The notes under the pieces: generated by a model | Databases searched by the model: none | Told to the model about the DNA's origin: nothing | Seen by the model: only the letters and a program-made list of their open reading frames with translations | In this document: positions 18,318 to 27,226 of the stretch, piece by piece | How positions within the stretch are numbered: position 1 is the stretch's first letter | Layout: each line of letters starts with the position of its first letter | Made by a program: the position numbers and the translations under genes | Assembly: GCA_030653355.1 (NCBI GenBank) | Contig: JAURZN010000052.1 | Location: forward strand, 1 to 42,955 | Reading direction: 5' to 3' | DNA: 42,955 nt | Source of the DNA: Gallionella sp. | Lineage (GTDB): Bacteria > Pseudomonadota > Gammaproteobacteria > Burkholderiales > Gallionellaceae

Positions 18318-18611
18318 CGCATATACAAGGTGGCAACTTCGCAGCTTTGAGATATCTAATCCGGCGCGAACCGGGGCGTCACGCTAATGCGTATTTTTGT
18401 TTACCCACAAAATCTGTGGATAAGGTTGTGGGTACTTATGTGGGTACACGCGCTAAGCATATGCTCTTTAAGGGCTTTAGCCCGGCTGCCTGTTTTTTGG
18501 CGTGTATATGTTTGCTAAAAACGGCAGTTCAATCTGCGGACAACTGCTTTTTGTAGGTTGATGTAAATTAGTCGTTGCTGAGGCTGGCGTGTGACTGCTT
18601 GGCAGGCAGAG
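18318..18611. repeat. Intergenic region with TGTGGGTAC repeats
   Basis: No convincing gene lies in these 294 bases between two operons that converge. TGTGGGTAC occurs at 18427-18435 and 18439-18447, with a near copy on the other strand at 18401-18409. Clustered repeats like this are often found at attachment regions of tyrosine integrases. A single TGTGGATAA (18415-18423), equal to a consensus DnaA box, lies between them. I see no integrase or tRNA nearby. Confidence 0.4.
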
Positions 18612-19511
18612 TTAAAAAATGCTGCTCTGCAATACCCGGCCGATGCCGCCCAGGGCACCGAAGAATAGGGTCAGATGTGCCCAGGCCCAGAGCAGGTAGC
18701 GGCGCGACAGCTTCTCCGGGTTGAGATTACTGATCAGGAGTAATTTGCCGTCGCGGGGCATGCCGATAATGTGCATATCGGACAGCGCGCCGGCTTGTTG
18801 CTGCGTGATGGCCAGCTCGCGTTTGGCGGCTTGCCGGGCGAGCAGCCATTCGTCCATGCTCAGCTCGCCATCCTTGTTCAAGTCAAAACGTTGGTGCAAG
18901 GCCGGCATGTCTTTTTTCCATTCTGCCAGCAGCGCGCCCAGATCGGCGCGGCTGGCGCTTTCTATCATGCCGCTCTGGGTGCGAAACTCCCCGAGGACAT
19001 AGATGTTGTCATTTTTGATCAGCTTCCATTCGGTGTAGCGATGATTCCCTTCATGCCAGCGATCGCGGTGCTGTGTTGTTATTTCGGCTTGTTCCGGGTC
19101 GACCACGCACAGTCCGCTGTCATCGCGCAACTGGAACGAATCCTGGCTCTCTCCACTGTCCTCCGTGACCCATTTGTTTCTTGAGGTGCGGCGCTCGACC
19201 TTGTAGCGATACCACAGACAGGGAAGTCGCCTCAGTTGGCTTAGCAAAGGCGGCTCGCCGAAGGGCTCGCCCCGCCCCGCCAGTTCCACATAGCCCTGGG
19301 CGGCGGAGGCGATTTTGGATGTAGGGGTATCACGAATCGCGCGCAGCCTGTTCAGCGACGAGAGCCAGGCGAACACGCTGATTATCGCCATGAGCGTAAG
19401 GCAATACAGCCAGCCACTGCGCGATTCCAGCCGGAAGCCGACGAGCAGCAGCAACAGCTGCGCGCCGGAGGTGATGAGCTGTACATAGCTGCGGCGCAGG
19501 GAAGCCAGCAT
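18612..19511 (-). CDS. GIDE-domain membrane protein with EF-hand
   Basis: A 299-residue protein with two N-terminal membrane helices (~10-28, 32-48) and one or two C-terminal ones (~272-296). The middle (~80-180: LSQLRRLPCLWYRYKVERR, SGLCVVDPEQAEI) resembles the GIDE domain (the membrane part of MULAN-type E3 ligases), which in bacteria is typically paired with LemA. A single EF-hand-like loop, DLNKDGELSMDEW (~210-222), suggests calcium binding. No RING domain is present, so a ligase function is not implied. It follows lemA by six bases on the minus strand and is the last gene of the block. Confidence 0.78.
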   Translation of the reverse strand: MLASLRRSYVQLITSGAQLLLLLVGFRLESRSGWLYCLTLMAIISVFAWLSSLNRLRAIRDTPTSKIASAAQGYVELAGRGEPFGEPPLLSQLRRLPCLWYRYKVERRTSRNKWVTEDSGESQDSFQLRDDSGLCVVDPEQAEITTQHRDRWHEGNHRYTEWKLIKNDNIYVLGEFRTQSGMIESASRADLGALLAEWKKDMPALHQRFDLNKDGELSMDEWLLARQAAKRELAITQQQAGALSDMHIIGMPRDGKLLLISNLNPEKLSRRYLLWAWAHLTLFFGALGGIGRVLQSSIF

Positions 19512-19517
19512 GGGGGA

Positions 19518-20084
19518 TTAACTGAATAGCGATTTCATGTCCACATCGGCCTTCTCGCTGCCGGAAAATTCCAGCAGCGGTTTGGCTTGATAGCTGAACA
19601 TATTGGCGATCAGTGTGGCGGGAAACTGTTCGATGCCTACGTTGTAGATATTGACCGACTCGTTGTACAGCTCGCGACGGTCGGCAATGCCATTCTCCAG
19701 GCCGGTGATGCGCGTTTGCAACTGCATGAAGTTCTCATTGGTTCTGAGTTCCGGATAGGCTTCCGCCACGGCAAATATGCCGCCCAGTCCGGCGCGCAAC
19801 ATGTCTTCCGCCTGGCCTAGTGCGCCAATGTCCTGACGTTCGCGTGCGGATTGCACTTGTGAACGCGCTTCGATGACTTTTTGCAGCGTGCTCTGTTCGA
19901 ATTCCTTGTATTGCTTGCACACTTCCACCAGCTTGGGCAGTTCATCGTGGCGCTGCTTGAGCAACACGTCGATATTAGCCCATGCCTTGGACACCGCATG
20001 TTTGATGTTGACCAGATGGTTGTACAGGCTGATGCCGTAGAAAATGACCACGGCTACCAAGCCAAGAAAAATCAGTGTGCTCAT
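19518..20084 (-). CDS. lemA: LemA family protein
   Basis: A 188-residue protein with one N-terminal membrane helix (~3-20) and a helical-bundle domain. Motifs YNHLVNIKHAVSKAWANIDVLLKQRHDELPKL and NENFMQLQTRITGLENGIADRRELYNESV are characteristic of LemA, split here by the family's coiled region. Its molecular function is unknown. It sits between the SIMPL and GIDE genes, a known association that suggests a joint envelope role. Confidence 0.93.
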   Translation of the reverse strand: MSTLIFLGLVAVVIFYGISLYNHLVNIKHAVSKAWANIDVLLKQRHDELPKLVEVCKQYKEFEQSTLQKVIEARSQVQSARERQDIGALGQAEDMLRAGLGGIFAVAEAYPELRTNENFMQLQTRITGLENGIADRRELYNESVNIYNVGIEQFPATLIANMFSYQAKPLLEFSGSEKADVDMKSLFS

Positions 20085-20111
20085 GTTCGCTCCTTGTGGC
20101 TGACTAAGACT

Positions 20112-20780
20112 TTACTGCAATTCAATCGTGCCGCTGACCTGCACCGTCATGCGCGATTCGCCACCGGCAAACTCCGGCGCCGGTATCGCGCTGTCTGACA
20201 GGGCGGAACTGCGCATCATCGGTGGTGGCATGCCGCCGCCGCGGTTGATGGAGAAACGCACGATCTTGTAAGATTTTGCGCCGACGGCGGTCTGTATCGC
20301 TACGGCGCGGTTCTGAAAGGCTTTGATAGCGACAGAGATCAGTTCATTCTCAATCTGACTGCGGGTATCCGGTGCGATCGTGAATTCCACGCTGCCCAGT
20401 TGCAGCGTGGATTGCAACTGCATGATCAGCTCGCCCGCAGCCTTGAAATCGCGGCTCTCCAGCTGAATCTCGCCATGTCCGCGCCAGGCGCTGATCTGAT
20501 TGTTTTTTCCATACACAGGATAGGTGCGCTGATTGCCGCTGCGGGTCTTGACGGTAGCGAACGAGGCAGACAGTCTGAGTGCGCTGTTCAGTGCGGTATT
20601 GAGCTGCTGCGCGACATGAGACGGCTGTTTGTCCTGAATATCCGCGCTCAGGCGGGTGACCAGCAGGTCATTGGCAACTTCACGCGCGGCTTCGACCTGA
20701 AAATCCACGCGGTTATAGGCTTCGGCATGGGCCGAAATGCCGAAAGATAAAAGACTGCACAGCAAGATGATACGTAGCAT
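20112..20780 (-). CDS. SIMPL domain (DUF541) exported protein
   Basis: A 222-residue protein with a cleavable signal peptide (~1-20, ending HAEA) and a SIMPL/DUF541 fold covering most of the rest. Recognisable parts are ANDLLVTRLSADIQDKQPS, YPVYGKNNQISAWRG and the C-terminal beta strand MTVQVSGTIELQ. It is probably periplasmic. Its function is unknown; it is 27 bases upstream of lemA and likely in one operon with it and the GIDE gene. Confidence 0.85.
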   Translation of the reverse strand: MLRIILLCSLLSFGISAHAEAYNRVDFQVEAAREVANDLLVTRLSADIQDKQPSHVAQQLNTALNSALRLSASFATVKTRSGNQRTYPVYGKNNQISAWRGHGEIQLESRDFKAAGELIMQLQSTLQLGSVEFTIAPDTRSQIENELISVAIKAFQNRAVAIQTAVGAKSYKIVRFSINRGGGMPPPMMRSSALSDSAIPAPEFAGGESRMTVQVSGTIELQ

Positions 20781-20842
20781 GGCTCTCTCCCGAAGTGAGT
20801 GTGTATGCTAAAACAAAAAACATCCGTATTGTATTTTTCTGG

Positions 20843-21598
20843 TTATATAACCAGCGTGTTGTTCGCGCAGGTCTTGGCCTGTGCCAATCGCGCCAGCGTC
20901 GGCAGCAGGTTCAGGCCGGTTTCTTCCCTGAAGGCCTCGGCATTTTCTTTTAGATCGTCCAGATTAATGCTGACAGTCTCGCCCTCGGCGGCAAAGGCAA
21001 TGGTATTGCCGCTCTCGCAGGAAGGGAATATCAGCGCGCGTCCGTCGAAGGCATCGTGAATATGTGTGAAGCCGCCCAGCACGCCTTTGCATAGGCCGAG
21101 CAGATTGACCGCCATGATGCCCTGGTCGCTTAAGCTGCTGCGGCAGGCCTGATAGAAAGGCAGGCTGTTCAATTCGCCGGGGTGGGCGTGTACGTAGAAA
21201 CCATCCACCAGAATCAGGTCGAATTTTTTGTCTGTGCCGAGCACAAATTCCGCGCCGCAGCCGACCACCAGATGGATGCGTTTATCATCTTCCGGCAGCT
21301 TGAAAAAATGTTTGGCAGCGGCGACCACGGCCGGTTCTATCTCGACGATGGTCAGATGCGCCAGCGGGCGGTAACGATAAAGGAATTTGGTCAGCGAGGC
21401 TGCGCCCAGGCCGATCAGCAACACCTTGCGCGGCCAGCGCGCCTCGTCGCGTAGCAGCAGGCTGGCCATCATTTCGCGGGTATATTCCAGTTCCAGATTC
21501 CACGGGCGGGCAATGCGCATCGCGCCTTGTACCCAGCTTGAGCCAAAATGCAGATAGCGCACGCCGGCTTGTTCAGAGATGTCGATAGGTGTGGTCAT
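20843..21598 (-). CDS. Spermidine synthase-like methyltransferase fold protein
   Basis: From the ATG at 21598 the protein has 251 residues and begins MTTPIDISEQAGVRYLHF. It has a Rossmann core with VLLIGLGAASLTKFLY, LTIVEIEPAVVAAAKHFF and DLILVDGFYVHAHPGEL, as in spermidine synthases and related SAM-binding proteins. Whether it makes polyamines is not shown. The start is supported by an ATGA overlap with the nnrD stop. A longer frame from 21646 would translate the heptamer repeat (PLTTHHLPLTTH) and is probably not used. On the minus strand no clear ribosome binding site precedes 21598, so translation may depend on nnrD. Confidence 0.82.
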   Translation of the reverse strand: MTTPIDISEQAGVRYLHFGSSWVQGAMRIARPWNLELEYTREMMASLLLRDEARWPRKVLLIGLGAASLTKFLYRYRPLAHLTIVEIEPAVVAAAKHFFKLPEDDKRIHLVVGCGAEFVLGTDKKFDLILVDGFYVHAHPGELNSLPFYQACRSSLSDQGIMAVNLLGLCKGVLGGFTHIHDAFDGRALIFPSCESGNTIAFAAEGETVSINLDDLKENAEAFREETGLNLLPTLARLAQAKTCANNTLVI

Positions 21599-22476
21599 GT
21601 GAGTGGTAAGTGGTAAGTGGTGAGTGGTGAGTGGTAGGGTGTCCATATATTTAAAAGTCGGCGCGCCTGATCGGTGACTTCCGTGGCGGTCATGCCAATG
21701 GCGATGCCCTGTGCTGCCAGTGCGTCGCCCGCCGCACCATGCAGGTGTACCGCCAGCAACAGCGCGTCATCAGCGCTCAGTCCCTGTGCGATGAAGGCGG
21801 CAATCATGCCGGTCAGCACATCGCCCATGCCGGGGCCGCTCATGCCGGAATTGCCGGTGGTGTTCACGAACATTTGTCCGTCGCGGGTGATGCACAGGCT
21901 GTCGGCGCCTTTGAGCACCAGTGCACAGCCAAACATGAGATTAAGTTTTTGCGCGGATGCTGTGCGATCCACCTGTACTTCTGCGCTGCTGCAATTGAGC
22001 AATCGCGCGGCTTCACCCGGATGCGGCGTGAGTACGGTTGCGCTGTCGCGTGCCCGCAGCAGGGTGTGAAGGTCAGGACGTTGCGCGAGAATATTCAGCG
22101 CATCCGCATCCAGTACCAGCGCGGCCTCGCTGTGCAGCGCATCGTACAGTCGTTTATGTGCGGTCATGCCGCGCCCCATGCCGCAGCCGATTGCCAGTAC
22201 GGTGCAGGGCGGTAGTGCCGCTGCTGCGTCATGTATCATCAGTTCCGGCTGCATGTAATCCACTGAATGGGCGTTGTCCGTCAGCAGGCCTACATGCACG
22301 CAACCCGCGCCCAGCTTGAGCGCGGCGCGAGCCGCCAGCAGTGCCGCGCCTGTCATGCCCGCCGCGCCGCCGATGACGCCCGCCGTGCCAAAATTTCCCT
22401 TGTGACTGTCGTGCGGGCGCGCCCTCAGTCGTGAGGCGGCCTGTTGCTGCGTGATGACGGTAATCGATGAACTCAT
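21595..22476 (-). CDS. nnrD: ADP-dependent NAD(P)H-hydrate dehydratase
   Basis: A 293-residue YjeF C-terminal-type (ribokinase-like) enzyme that repairs hydrated NAD(P)H. Motifs are KGNFGTAGVIGGAAGMTGAA near the start, LTPHPGEAARLL and the catalytic GNSGMSGPGMGDVLTG near residue 215. The N-terminal epimerase domain (NnrE) is absent, so this is the single-domain form. The normal protein would end near LLNIW; the last ~14 residues (TPYHSPLTTYHLPLT) are encoded by the heptamer array and look like an added tail. Divergent from purL, with 74 bases between. Confidence 0.92.
   Translation of the reverse strand: MSSSITVITQQQAASRLRARPHDSHKGNFGTAGVIGGAAGMTGAALLAARAALKLGAGCVHVGLLTDNAHSVDYMQPELMIHDAAAALPPCTVLAIGCGMGRGMTAHKRLYDALHSEAALVLDADALNILAQRPDLHTLLRARDSATVLTPHPGEAARLLNCSSAEVQVDRTASAQKLNLMFGCALVLKGADSLCITRDGQMFVNTTGNSGMSGPGMGDVLTGMIAAFIAQGLSADDALLLAVHLHGAAGDALAAQGIAIGMTATEVTDQARRLLNIWTPYHSPLTTYHLPLT
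21599..21633. repeat. Heptamer array (GTRAGTG)5 at the nnrD/methyltransferase junction
   Basis: Five consecutive 7-base units GTGAGTG or GTAAGTG run without interruption. They encode the C-terminal tail of NnrD and lie directly upstream of the next gene's start on the minus strand. The unit length equals that of the array at truA/trpF although the sequence differs. Confidence 0.85.
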
Positions 22477-22511
22477 GGCGTTCTGTAGCGAATGTTAGTG
22501 GCAGGGCATAG

Positions 22512-22517
22512 TATAAT
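22512..22517 (+). promoter_or_regulatory. Candidate -10 element for purL
   Basis: A perfect TATAAT stands 34 bases before the purL ATG in the 74-base divergent gap to nnrD. No good -35 box is seen at the expected distance, so only the -10 is called. Confidence 0.4.
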
Positions 22518-22550
22518 CGCGTCCCGAATTTTATACTCACCGTCACCGTC

Positions 22551-25500
22551 ATGTTCAAAGTCTCTGTCGGCAGTTCAGCCCTATCTACATTTCGTCTGGA
22601 AAAATTACGCCTCGCCCTGAGCGCCGTCGCGCCCGAGGTCGTTGTCATCGATGCGCGCCATTGCTATTTCAGCGCGCTGCAAGGCGCGAAGCTGGACCGC
22701 GCGCAAGCCGTTCTGCTGGACAAGGTGCTGGGTCTGGGTAAATCGGCGGACGAACCCGCGGGCGAACGCGTGCTGGTAGTGCCGCGTCTGGGCACGATTT
22801 CACCCTGGTCCACCAAGGCGACCGACATCGCGCAGCATTGCGGCCTGACCGGTGTGCAGCGCATCGAGCGCGGCGTGCAATATTACCTCGCGACCCGCAG
22901 CGGAAATGGGTTGAGTGAGGCCGAACGCGCCGCAGTGCTGCCCTTGTTGCATGACCGCATGACAGAGTCGGTGCTGGTCGCAATTGACGATGCGGCAGAA
23001 AAAATATTCGGTCACGGTGCGCCGCAACCGCTGGCCACGGTGGATGTATTGCAGGGCGGCTGCGAGGCTCTCGCCGCAGCCAACCGCGAAATGGGGCTGG
23101 CGCTGTCGCAGGATGAAATCGAATATCTGGTGGAAAACTTCCGCAAGCTGAAACGCAATCCGACCGATGTCGAGCTGATGATGTTCGCACAGGCCAATTC
23201 CGAGCATTGCCGCCACAAAATTTTTAATGCCGACTGGGTGATAGACGGTGTCGTGCAGGATATGTCGCTGTTCGGCATGATACGCAACACCCACAAAGTC
23301 AGCCCTGAGGGCACGGTGGTCGCTTATTCCGACAATTCGTCTGTGATTACCGGGGCGCGTATCGACCGTTTCTATCCGCGTGCCGACGGCAGTTATAAAT
23401 TCAGTGAGGAATTGACGCATACCCTGATGAAGGTGGAGACGCATAACCACCCGACTGCGATTGCGCCCTTTGCCGGTGCGGCGACAGGTTCGGGCGGCGA
23501 GATACGCGACGAGGGCGCGACTGGTATCGGTTCCCGCCCCAAGGCCGGTCTGACCGGCTTCTCGGTATCCAATCTGAATATTCCCGGTTTTGAACAGCCC
23601 TGGGAATCCTATAGCCCTCTCTCTAACCCTCGCCCGCAAGCGGGAGAGGGGGTGGGGGAGAGGGTTGCAAATCAATATGGCAAACCGTCCCGCATCGTCA
23701 CCGCACTGCAGATCATGCTGGACGGTCCGTTGGGCGGTGCGGCATTCAACAACGAATTTGGCCGCCCGAATCTGACCGGCTATTTCCGTACTTTCGAAGA
23801 AAACGTCGGCGGCGAGATGCGCGGCTATCACAAGCCCATTATGTTGGCGGGCGGGGTGGGCAGCATCTCGGCGATTCACACGCACAAGCACGATCTGCCG
23901 GTGGGCGCATTAGTGGTGCATCTGGGCGGGCCGGGCATGCTGATCGGTCTGGGCGGCGGTGCGGCATCGAGCATGGATACCGGCAGTAATGCCGAAAATC
24001 TGGATTTTGATTCGGTGCAGCGTGGCAACCCCGAGATGCAGCGTCGCGCGCAGGAGGTGATCGACCGTTGCTGGCAGTTGGGTGCAGATAATCCCATTCT
24101 GTCGATACACGATGTCGGTGCGGGCGGCATGTCCAATGCCTTGCCGGAACTGGTGCATGGCGGCGGGCGTGGCGCGAACTTTGAGTTGCGCAAGATTCCG
24201 CTGGACGAAACGGGTATGTCACCCAGACAGATATGGTGTAACGAATCGCAGGAACGTTATGTGCTGGCCATTGCGCCCGAGCGTCTGGATGAATTCCGCG
24301 CCTTCTGCGAACGTGAACGCTGTCCGTTTGCGGTGGTCGGCGTCGCCATCGAGGAAGACCGGATTATCGTGCATGACACCGAGTTTGATAACGATCCGGT
24401 CAACATGCCGCTGTCGGTATTGCTCGGCAAACCGCCCAAGATGACGCGCACGGTGGAGCGTGAAATACCCCGACTGGCGGCCTTCGATTCCGGGGCGCTC
24501 GACTTGCGCGAGTCCATCACCCGTGTATTGCGTCTGCCCGCCGTAGCCGACAAGACATTTTTGATCAGCATCGGCGATCGTACCGTGGGCGGCATGACCG
24601 CACGCGACCAGATGGTCGGCCCGTGGCAGGTGCCGGTGGCGGATGTGGCCGTCACGCTGATGGGTTTCAATACCCATCTCGCCGAAGCTTATGCGCTGGG
24701 CGAACGCACGCCGCTGGCACTGGTCAATGCTGCCGCGTCCGGGCGTATGGCCGTGGGCGAGGCGATTACCAACATCGCGGCGGCACGCATCGCCAAGATA
24801 GGCGACATCAAGCTATCGGCGAACTGGATGGCTGCAGCCGGTCATCACGGCGAAGATGCCGCGCTGTTCGATACCGTACGTGCGGTAGGCATGGAGCTGT
24901 GTCCTGACTTGGGTATCGGCATTCCGGTCGGCAAGGATTCTATGTCGATGAAAACCGCCTGGCAGGAAGGCGCAGAGAATAAATCCGTCACCGCACCGTT
25001 GTCGCTGATCGTGACCGCGTTCGCGCCCGGCATGGATGCGCGCAAGACGCTCACGCCGCAACTGTCTGCCGACCTCGACACCACGCTGTTGCTGATCGAT
25101 CTGGGGCAGGGCAAGAATCGCATGGGCGGATCGGCGCTGGCTCAGGTGTACAAGCAGGTGGGCGATGTCGCGCCGGATGTGGATTCCGCTGCGCTGCTTA
25201 AATCCTTCTTTGAACTGATACAGTCGCTTAATTCGGACAACATACTGCTCGCCTATCACGACCGTTCCGATGGCGGCGCCTTCGTCTCCTTGTGCGAAAT
25301 GTCCTTCGCATCGCACATCGGTCTGGATATCAAGCTCGACGAGATGCACGGCGATACCTTGCGCGCACTGTTCAACGAAGAACTCGGCGCGCTTGTTCAG
25401 GTGAAGAACAGCGATGTGGCGTATGTGCTGCAACGGGCGAATGACGTCGGGCTGAAGAGTGTGCAGAAGATCGCCACACCGAATCAGTGCGGCCTGATCG

Positions 25501-26477
25501 CCATAGCGCGCGGCAGCGACACGCTGTTCAGCGAAAGCGGCATGAACCTGCATCGTATCTGGTCGGAAACTACCTACCAGATGCAGAAGCTGCGCGACAA
25601 TCCGGATTGCGCGCAATCCGAGTTCGACCGTCTGCTGGATGCGGCTGATCCCGGTCTGCATGCCAAACTGAGTTACGATCTGAACGAAGCACCGGCAATA
25701 TTACGCAGCCGTCCGAAGATCGCGATCCTGCGCGAGCAGGGCGTGAACGGTCAGGTGGAAATGGCGGCGGCATTCGACCGTGCCGGATTCGCGGCGGTGG
25801 ACGTGCACATGAGCGACATCATCAGCGGCCGCGTCAGCCTGAGCGACTTCAAGGGCGTCGCGGCGTGCGGCGGCTTCTCCTACGGCGACGTGCTGGGCGC
25901 GGGCGAGGGCTGGGCGAAATCCATTCTGCTCAATCCGCGTGCACGCGACGAATTCGAAGCCTTCTTTAAACGCGACGACACACTGGCATTAGGCGTGTGT
26001 AACGGCTGCCAGATGATGAGCAACTTGCACGAAATCATCCCCGGAGCCGAAAACTGGGCGCACTTCTCGCGCAACCAGTCCGAGCAATTCGAGGCGCGTT
26101 TCGTGATGGTGGAAGTGCAGCCGTCGGCGTCGGTGTTCTTCGACGGCATGGCCGGCAGCCGCATGCCTATCGTCGTCGCGCACGGCGAAGGCTATGCCGA
26201 TTTTGGTAATGCCAAGCGTCTCAAAGCCGCGCAGGAACTGGTCACGCTGCGTTATGTCGATAATCGCGGCGCAGCGACAGAAACCTACCCGCTCAACCCG
26301 AACGGCTCGCCGCAAGGCATCACCGGCCTGACCACGCCAGACGGCCGCTTCAGTATCATGATGCCGCACCCCGAGCGCGTATTCCGCGCCGTGCAGCACT
26401 CCTGGCATCCGTCCGACTGGCAGGAAAACGGCGCCTGGCTGAAGATGTTCCAGAACGCAAGGAAATGGGTGGGTTAA
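22551..26477 (+). CDS. purL: Phosphoribosylformylglycinamidine synthase
   Basis: The large single-chain PurL (1308 residues) of purine synthesis converts FGAR to FGAM with glutamine and ATP. It contains the N-terminal PurS-like part, the linker, two AIRS-like synthase halves (with [10 protein letters not shown] and [20 protein letters not shown]) and a C-terminal class I glutaminase with the Cys in [14 protein letters not shown] and the His/Glu in [10 protein letters not shown]. In the first synthase half, residues ~353-373 (from [15 protein letters not shown]) are absent from family members, which run directly from FEQPWE to YGKP. The extra 21 residues match a palindromic DNA repeat at 23615-23664 inserted in frame. 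Everything else looks intact, so the enzyme may still work. Confidence 0.96.
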   Translation: MFKVSVGSSALSTFRLEKLRLALSAVAPEVVVIDARHCYFSALQGAKLDRAQAVLLDKVLGLGKSADEPAGERVLVVPRLGTISPWSTKATDIAQHCGLTGVQRIERGVQYYLATRSGNGLSEAERAAVLPLLHDRMTESVLVAIDDAAEKIFGHGAPQPLATVDVLQGGCEALAAANREMGLALSQDEIEYLVENFRKLKRNPTDVELMMFAQANSEHCRHKIFNADWVIDGVVQDMSLFGMIRNTHKVSPEGTVVAYSDNSSVITGARIDRFYPRADGSYKFSEELTHTLMKVETHNHPTAIAPFAGAATGSGGEIRDEGATGIGSRPKAGLTGFSVSNLNIPGFEQPWESYSPLSNPRPQAGEGVGERVANQYGKPSRIVTALQIMLDGPLGGAAFNNEFGRPNLTGYFRTFEENVGGEMRGYHKPIMLAGGVGSISAIHTHKHDLPVGALVVHLGGPGMLIGLGGGAASSMDTGSNAENLDFDSVQRGNPEMQRRAQEVIDRCWQLGADNPILSIHDVGAGGMSNALPELVHGGGRGANFELRKIPLDETGMSPRQIWCNESQERYVLAIAPERLDEFRAFCERERCPFAVVGVAIEEDRIIVHDTEFDNDPVNMPLSVLLGKPPKMTRTVEREIPRLAAFDSGALDLRESITRVLRLPAVADKTFLISIGDRTVGGMTARDQMVGPWQVPVADVAVTLMGFNTHLAEAYALGERTPLALVNAAASGRMAVGEAITNIAAARIAKIGDIKLSANWMAAAGHHGEDAALFDTVRAVGMELCPDLGIGIPVGKDSMSMKTAWQEGAENKSVTAPLSLIVTAFAPGMDARKTLTPQLSADLDTTLLLIDLGQGKNRMGGSALAQVYKQVGDVAPDVDSAALLKSFFELIQSLNSDNILLAYHDRSDGGAFVSLCEMSFASHIGLDIKLDEMHGDTLRALFNEELGALVQVKNSDVAYVLQRANDVGLKSVQKIATPNQCGLIAIARGSDTLFSESGMNLHRIWSETTYQMQKLRDNPDCAQSEFDRLLDAADPGLHAKLSYDLNEAPAILRSRPKIAILREQGVNGQVEMAAAFDRAGFAAVDVHMSDIISGRVSLSDFKGVAACGGFSYGDVLGAGEGWAKSILLNPRARDEFEAFFKRDDTLALGVCNGCQMMSNLHEIIPGAENWAHFSRNQSEQFEARFVMVEVQPSASVFFDGMAGSRMPIVVAHGEGYADFGNAKRLKAAQELVTLRYVDNRGAATETYPLNPNGSPQGITGLTTPDGRFSIMMPHPERVFRAVQHSWHPSDWQENGAWLKMFQNARKWVG
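23615..23664. repeat. Palindromic repeat inserted in frame within purL
   Basis: A ~22-base CT-rich arm (from CCCTCTCTCTAACCCTCGCC) is followed by CAAG and a GA/GG-rich arm that is its approximate reverse complement, ending GGGGGAGAGGG. The inserted length inferred from the protein is 63 bases. A relative of this repeat lies just after purL at 26479-26519. Confidence 0.8.
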
Positions 26478-26478
26478 T

Positions 26479-26519
26479 GATCCCCTCTCCCTTGCAGGGA
26501 TAGGGCTAGGGAGAGAGTA
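26479..26519. repeat. CCCTCTCCC-type palindromic repeat after purL
   Basis: CCCCTCTCCCTTGCAGGGAT followed by AGGGCTAGGGAGAGAG has the same CT-arm/GA-arm plan as the repeat inside purL, though its arms differ in detail. It begins two bases after the purL stop. Confidence 0.6.
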
Positions 26520-26555
26520 GAAACGATGAGGTGGCACCCACTGACGGAATAAGGG

Positions 26556-26583
26556 AAAAAGGCGATTGGGGGTCGCCTTTTTT
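26556..26583 (+). terminator. Rho-independent terminator downstream of purL
   Basis: The stem AAAAAGGCGA (26556-26565) pairs with TCGCCTTTTTT (26573-26583) around a seven-base loop; the T-rich side completes a typical terminator. Confidence 0.85.
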
Positions 26584-26590
26584 ATTGTGG

Positions 26591-26619
26591 TTGACCATAA
26601 GCACTCAACCGCATACACT
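26591..26619 (+). promoter_or_regulatory. Candidate sigma-70 promoter of the Phd/RelE-type pair
   Basis: TTGACC (26591-26596) and TACACT (26614-26619) are separated by exactly 17 bases, 28 bases before the antitoxin ATG. Confidence 0.6.
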
Positions 26620-26646
26620 TCAGCGTACATTATTCAGGACATAATC

Positions 26647-26904
26647 ATGAACGCTATCCATGCAGGAATCACCATCGGGGTCACCGAATTGCGCGAGTCG
26701 CCGACACGCATTCTCAAGCGCGCCGAAGATGAAGACCAGGCAGTCGCCATTCTTAATCACAACAAGCCTGCGGGTTACATCATTTCGCCAAGAATGATGG
26801 AAGCCATGCTGGATTCCATCGCTGAACGCATCGCCGAAAATCGTGCGAAGACTCGCCTCTCCACATTGAGCAAAGCACGTAAGGTCAAGCTGGATGACCT
26901 ATGA
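26647..26904 (+). CDS. Phd/YefM-type antitoxin
   Basis: An 85-residue protein with the Phd/YefM N-terminal fold (GITIGVTELRESPTRILKRA, VAILNHNKPAGYIISP) that normally binds DNA and represses its own operon, and a basic/helical C-terminus that would wrap the toxin. AGGA seven bases before ATG 26647 sets the start; a longer open frame from 26566 runs back into the terminator. The toxin gene overlaps its end by 11 bases, so the two are translated together. It is the usual antitoxin-first order. Confidence 0.85.
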   Translation: MNAIHAGITIGVTELRESPTRILKRAEDEDQAVAILNHNKPAGYIISPRMMEAMLDSIAERIAENRAKTRLSTLSKARKVKLDDL

Positions 26905-27175
26905 ACTCGCCATCCATCCCGATGCCGAGAAGGAATGGGCAAAGTTGGATGGCAGCATCAAACGGCGCTTCAAAGAAAAATTCGCCAAAGAACGCCTCAA
27001 ACATCCGCGAGTAGCGAAAGATGCGCTGCGCGAACTCCCCGATTGCTACAAAATCAAGATAACCACACCGCAGTTTCGATTGATCTACCACGTCAACGAT
27101 GCCAAGCGTTTATTAACCATCCTCTCAGTCGCATCCAGAGATGATGTGTATGACGAGTTGAAGTCGAGGCTTTGA
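26894..27175 (+). CDS. RelE/ParE superfamily toxin
   Basis: A 93-residue basic protein with the RelE fold pattern: YELAIHPDAEKEWAKLDGSIKRRFKEKF, ELPDCYKIKI, FRLIYHVNDAKRLLTILSVASRDDVY, split here among strands. The RLIYHV strand and the C-terminal basic/aromatic residues fit ribosome-dependent mRNA endonucleases of the RelE group. ParE-like gyrase inhibition is the alternative. Function is inferred from family only. Confidence 0.85.
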   Translation: MTYELAIHPDAEKEWAKLDGSIKRRFKEKFAKERLKHPRVAKDALRELPDCYKIKITTPQFRLIYHVNDAKRLLTILSVASRDDVYDELKSRL

Positions 27176-27201
27176 GGTAATTATTGGATAGGAAAGAAAA
27201 G

Positions 27202-27226
27202 GGCGACGGCTAAGTCGCCAATTTTA
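27202..27226 (+). terminator. Candidate terminator after the toxin gene
   Basis: GGCGAC (27202-27207) pairs with GTCGCC (27214-27219) around a six-base loop and is followed by AATTTTA. It overlaps the 3' end of the convergent lipoprotein gene. Confidence 0.6.

Noticed and set aside
18415-18423. Replication origin signal (DnaA box)
   Set aside because: Only one consensus-like box is present, with no AT-rich unwinding region and no dnaA, dnaN or gidA nearby.
18347-18556. 69-codon open frame in the gap after the stomatin gene
   Set aside because: It runs through the TGTGGGTAC repeats and has no ribosome binding site; likely chance.
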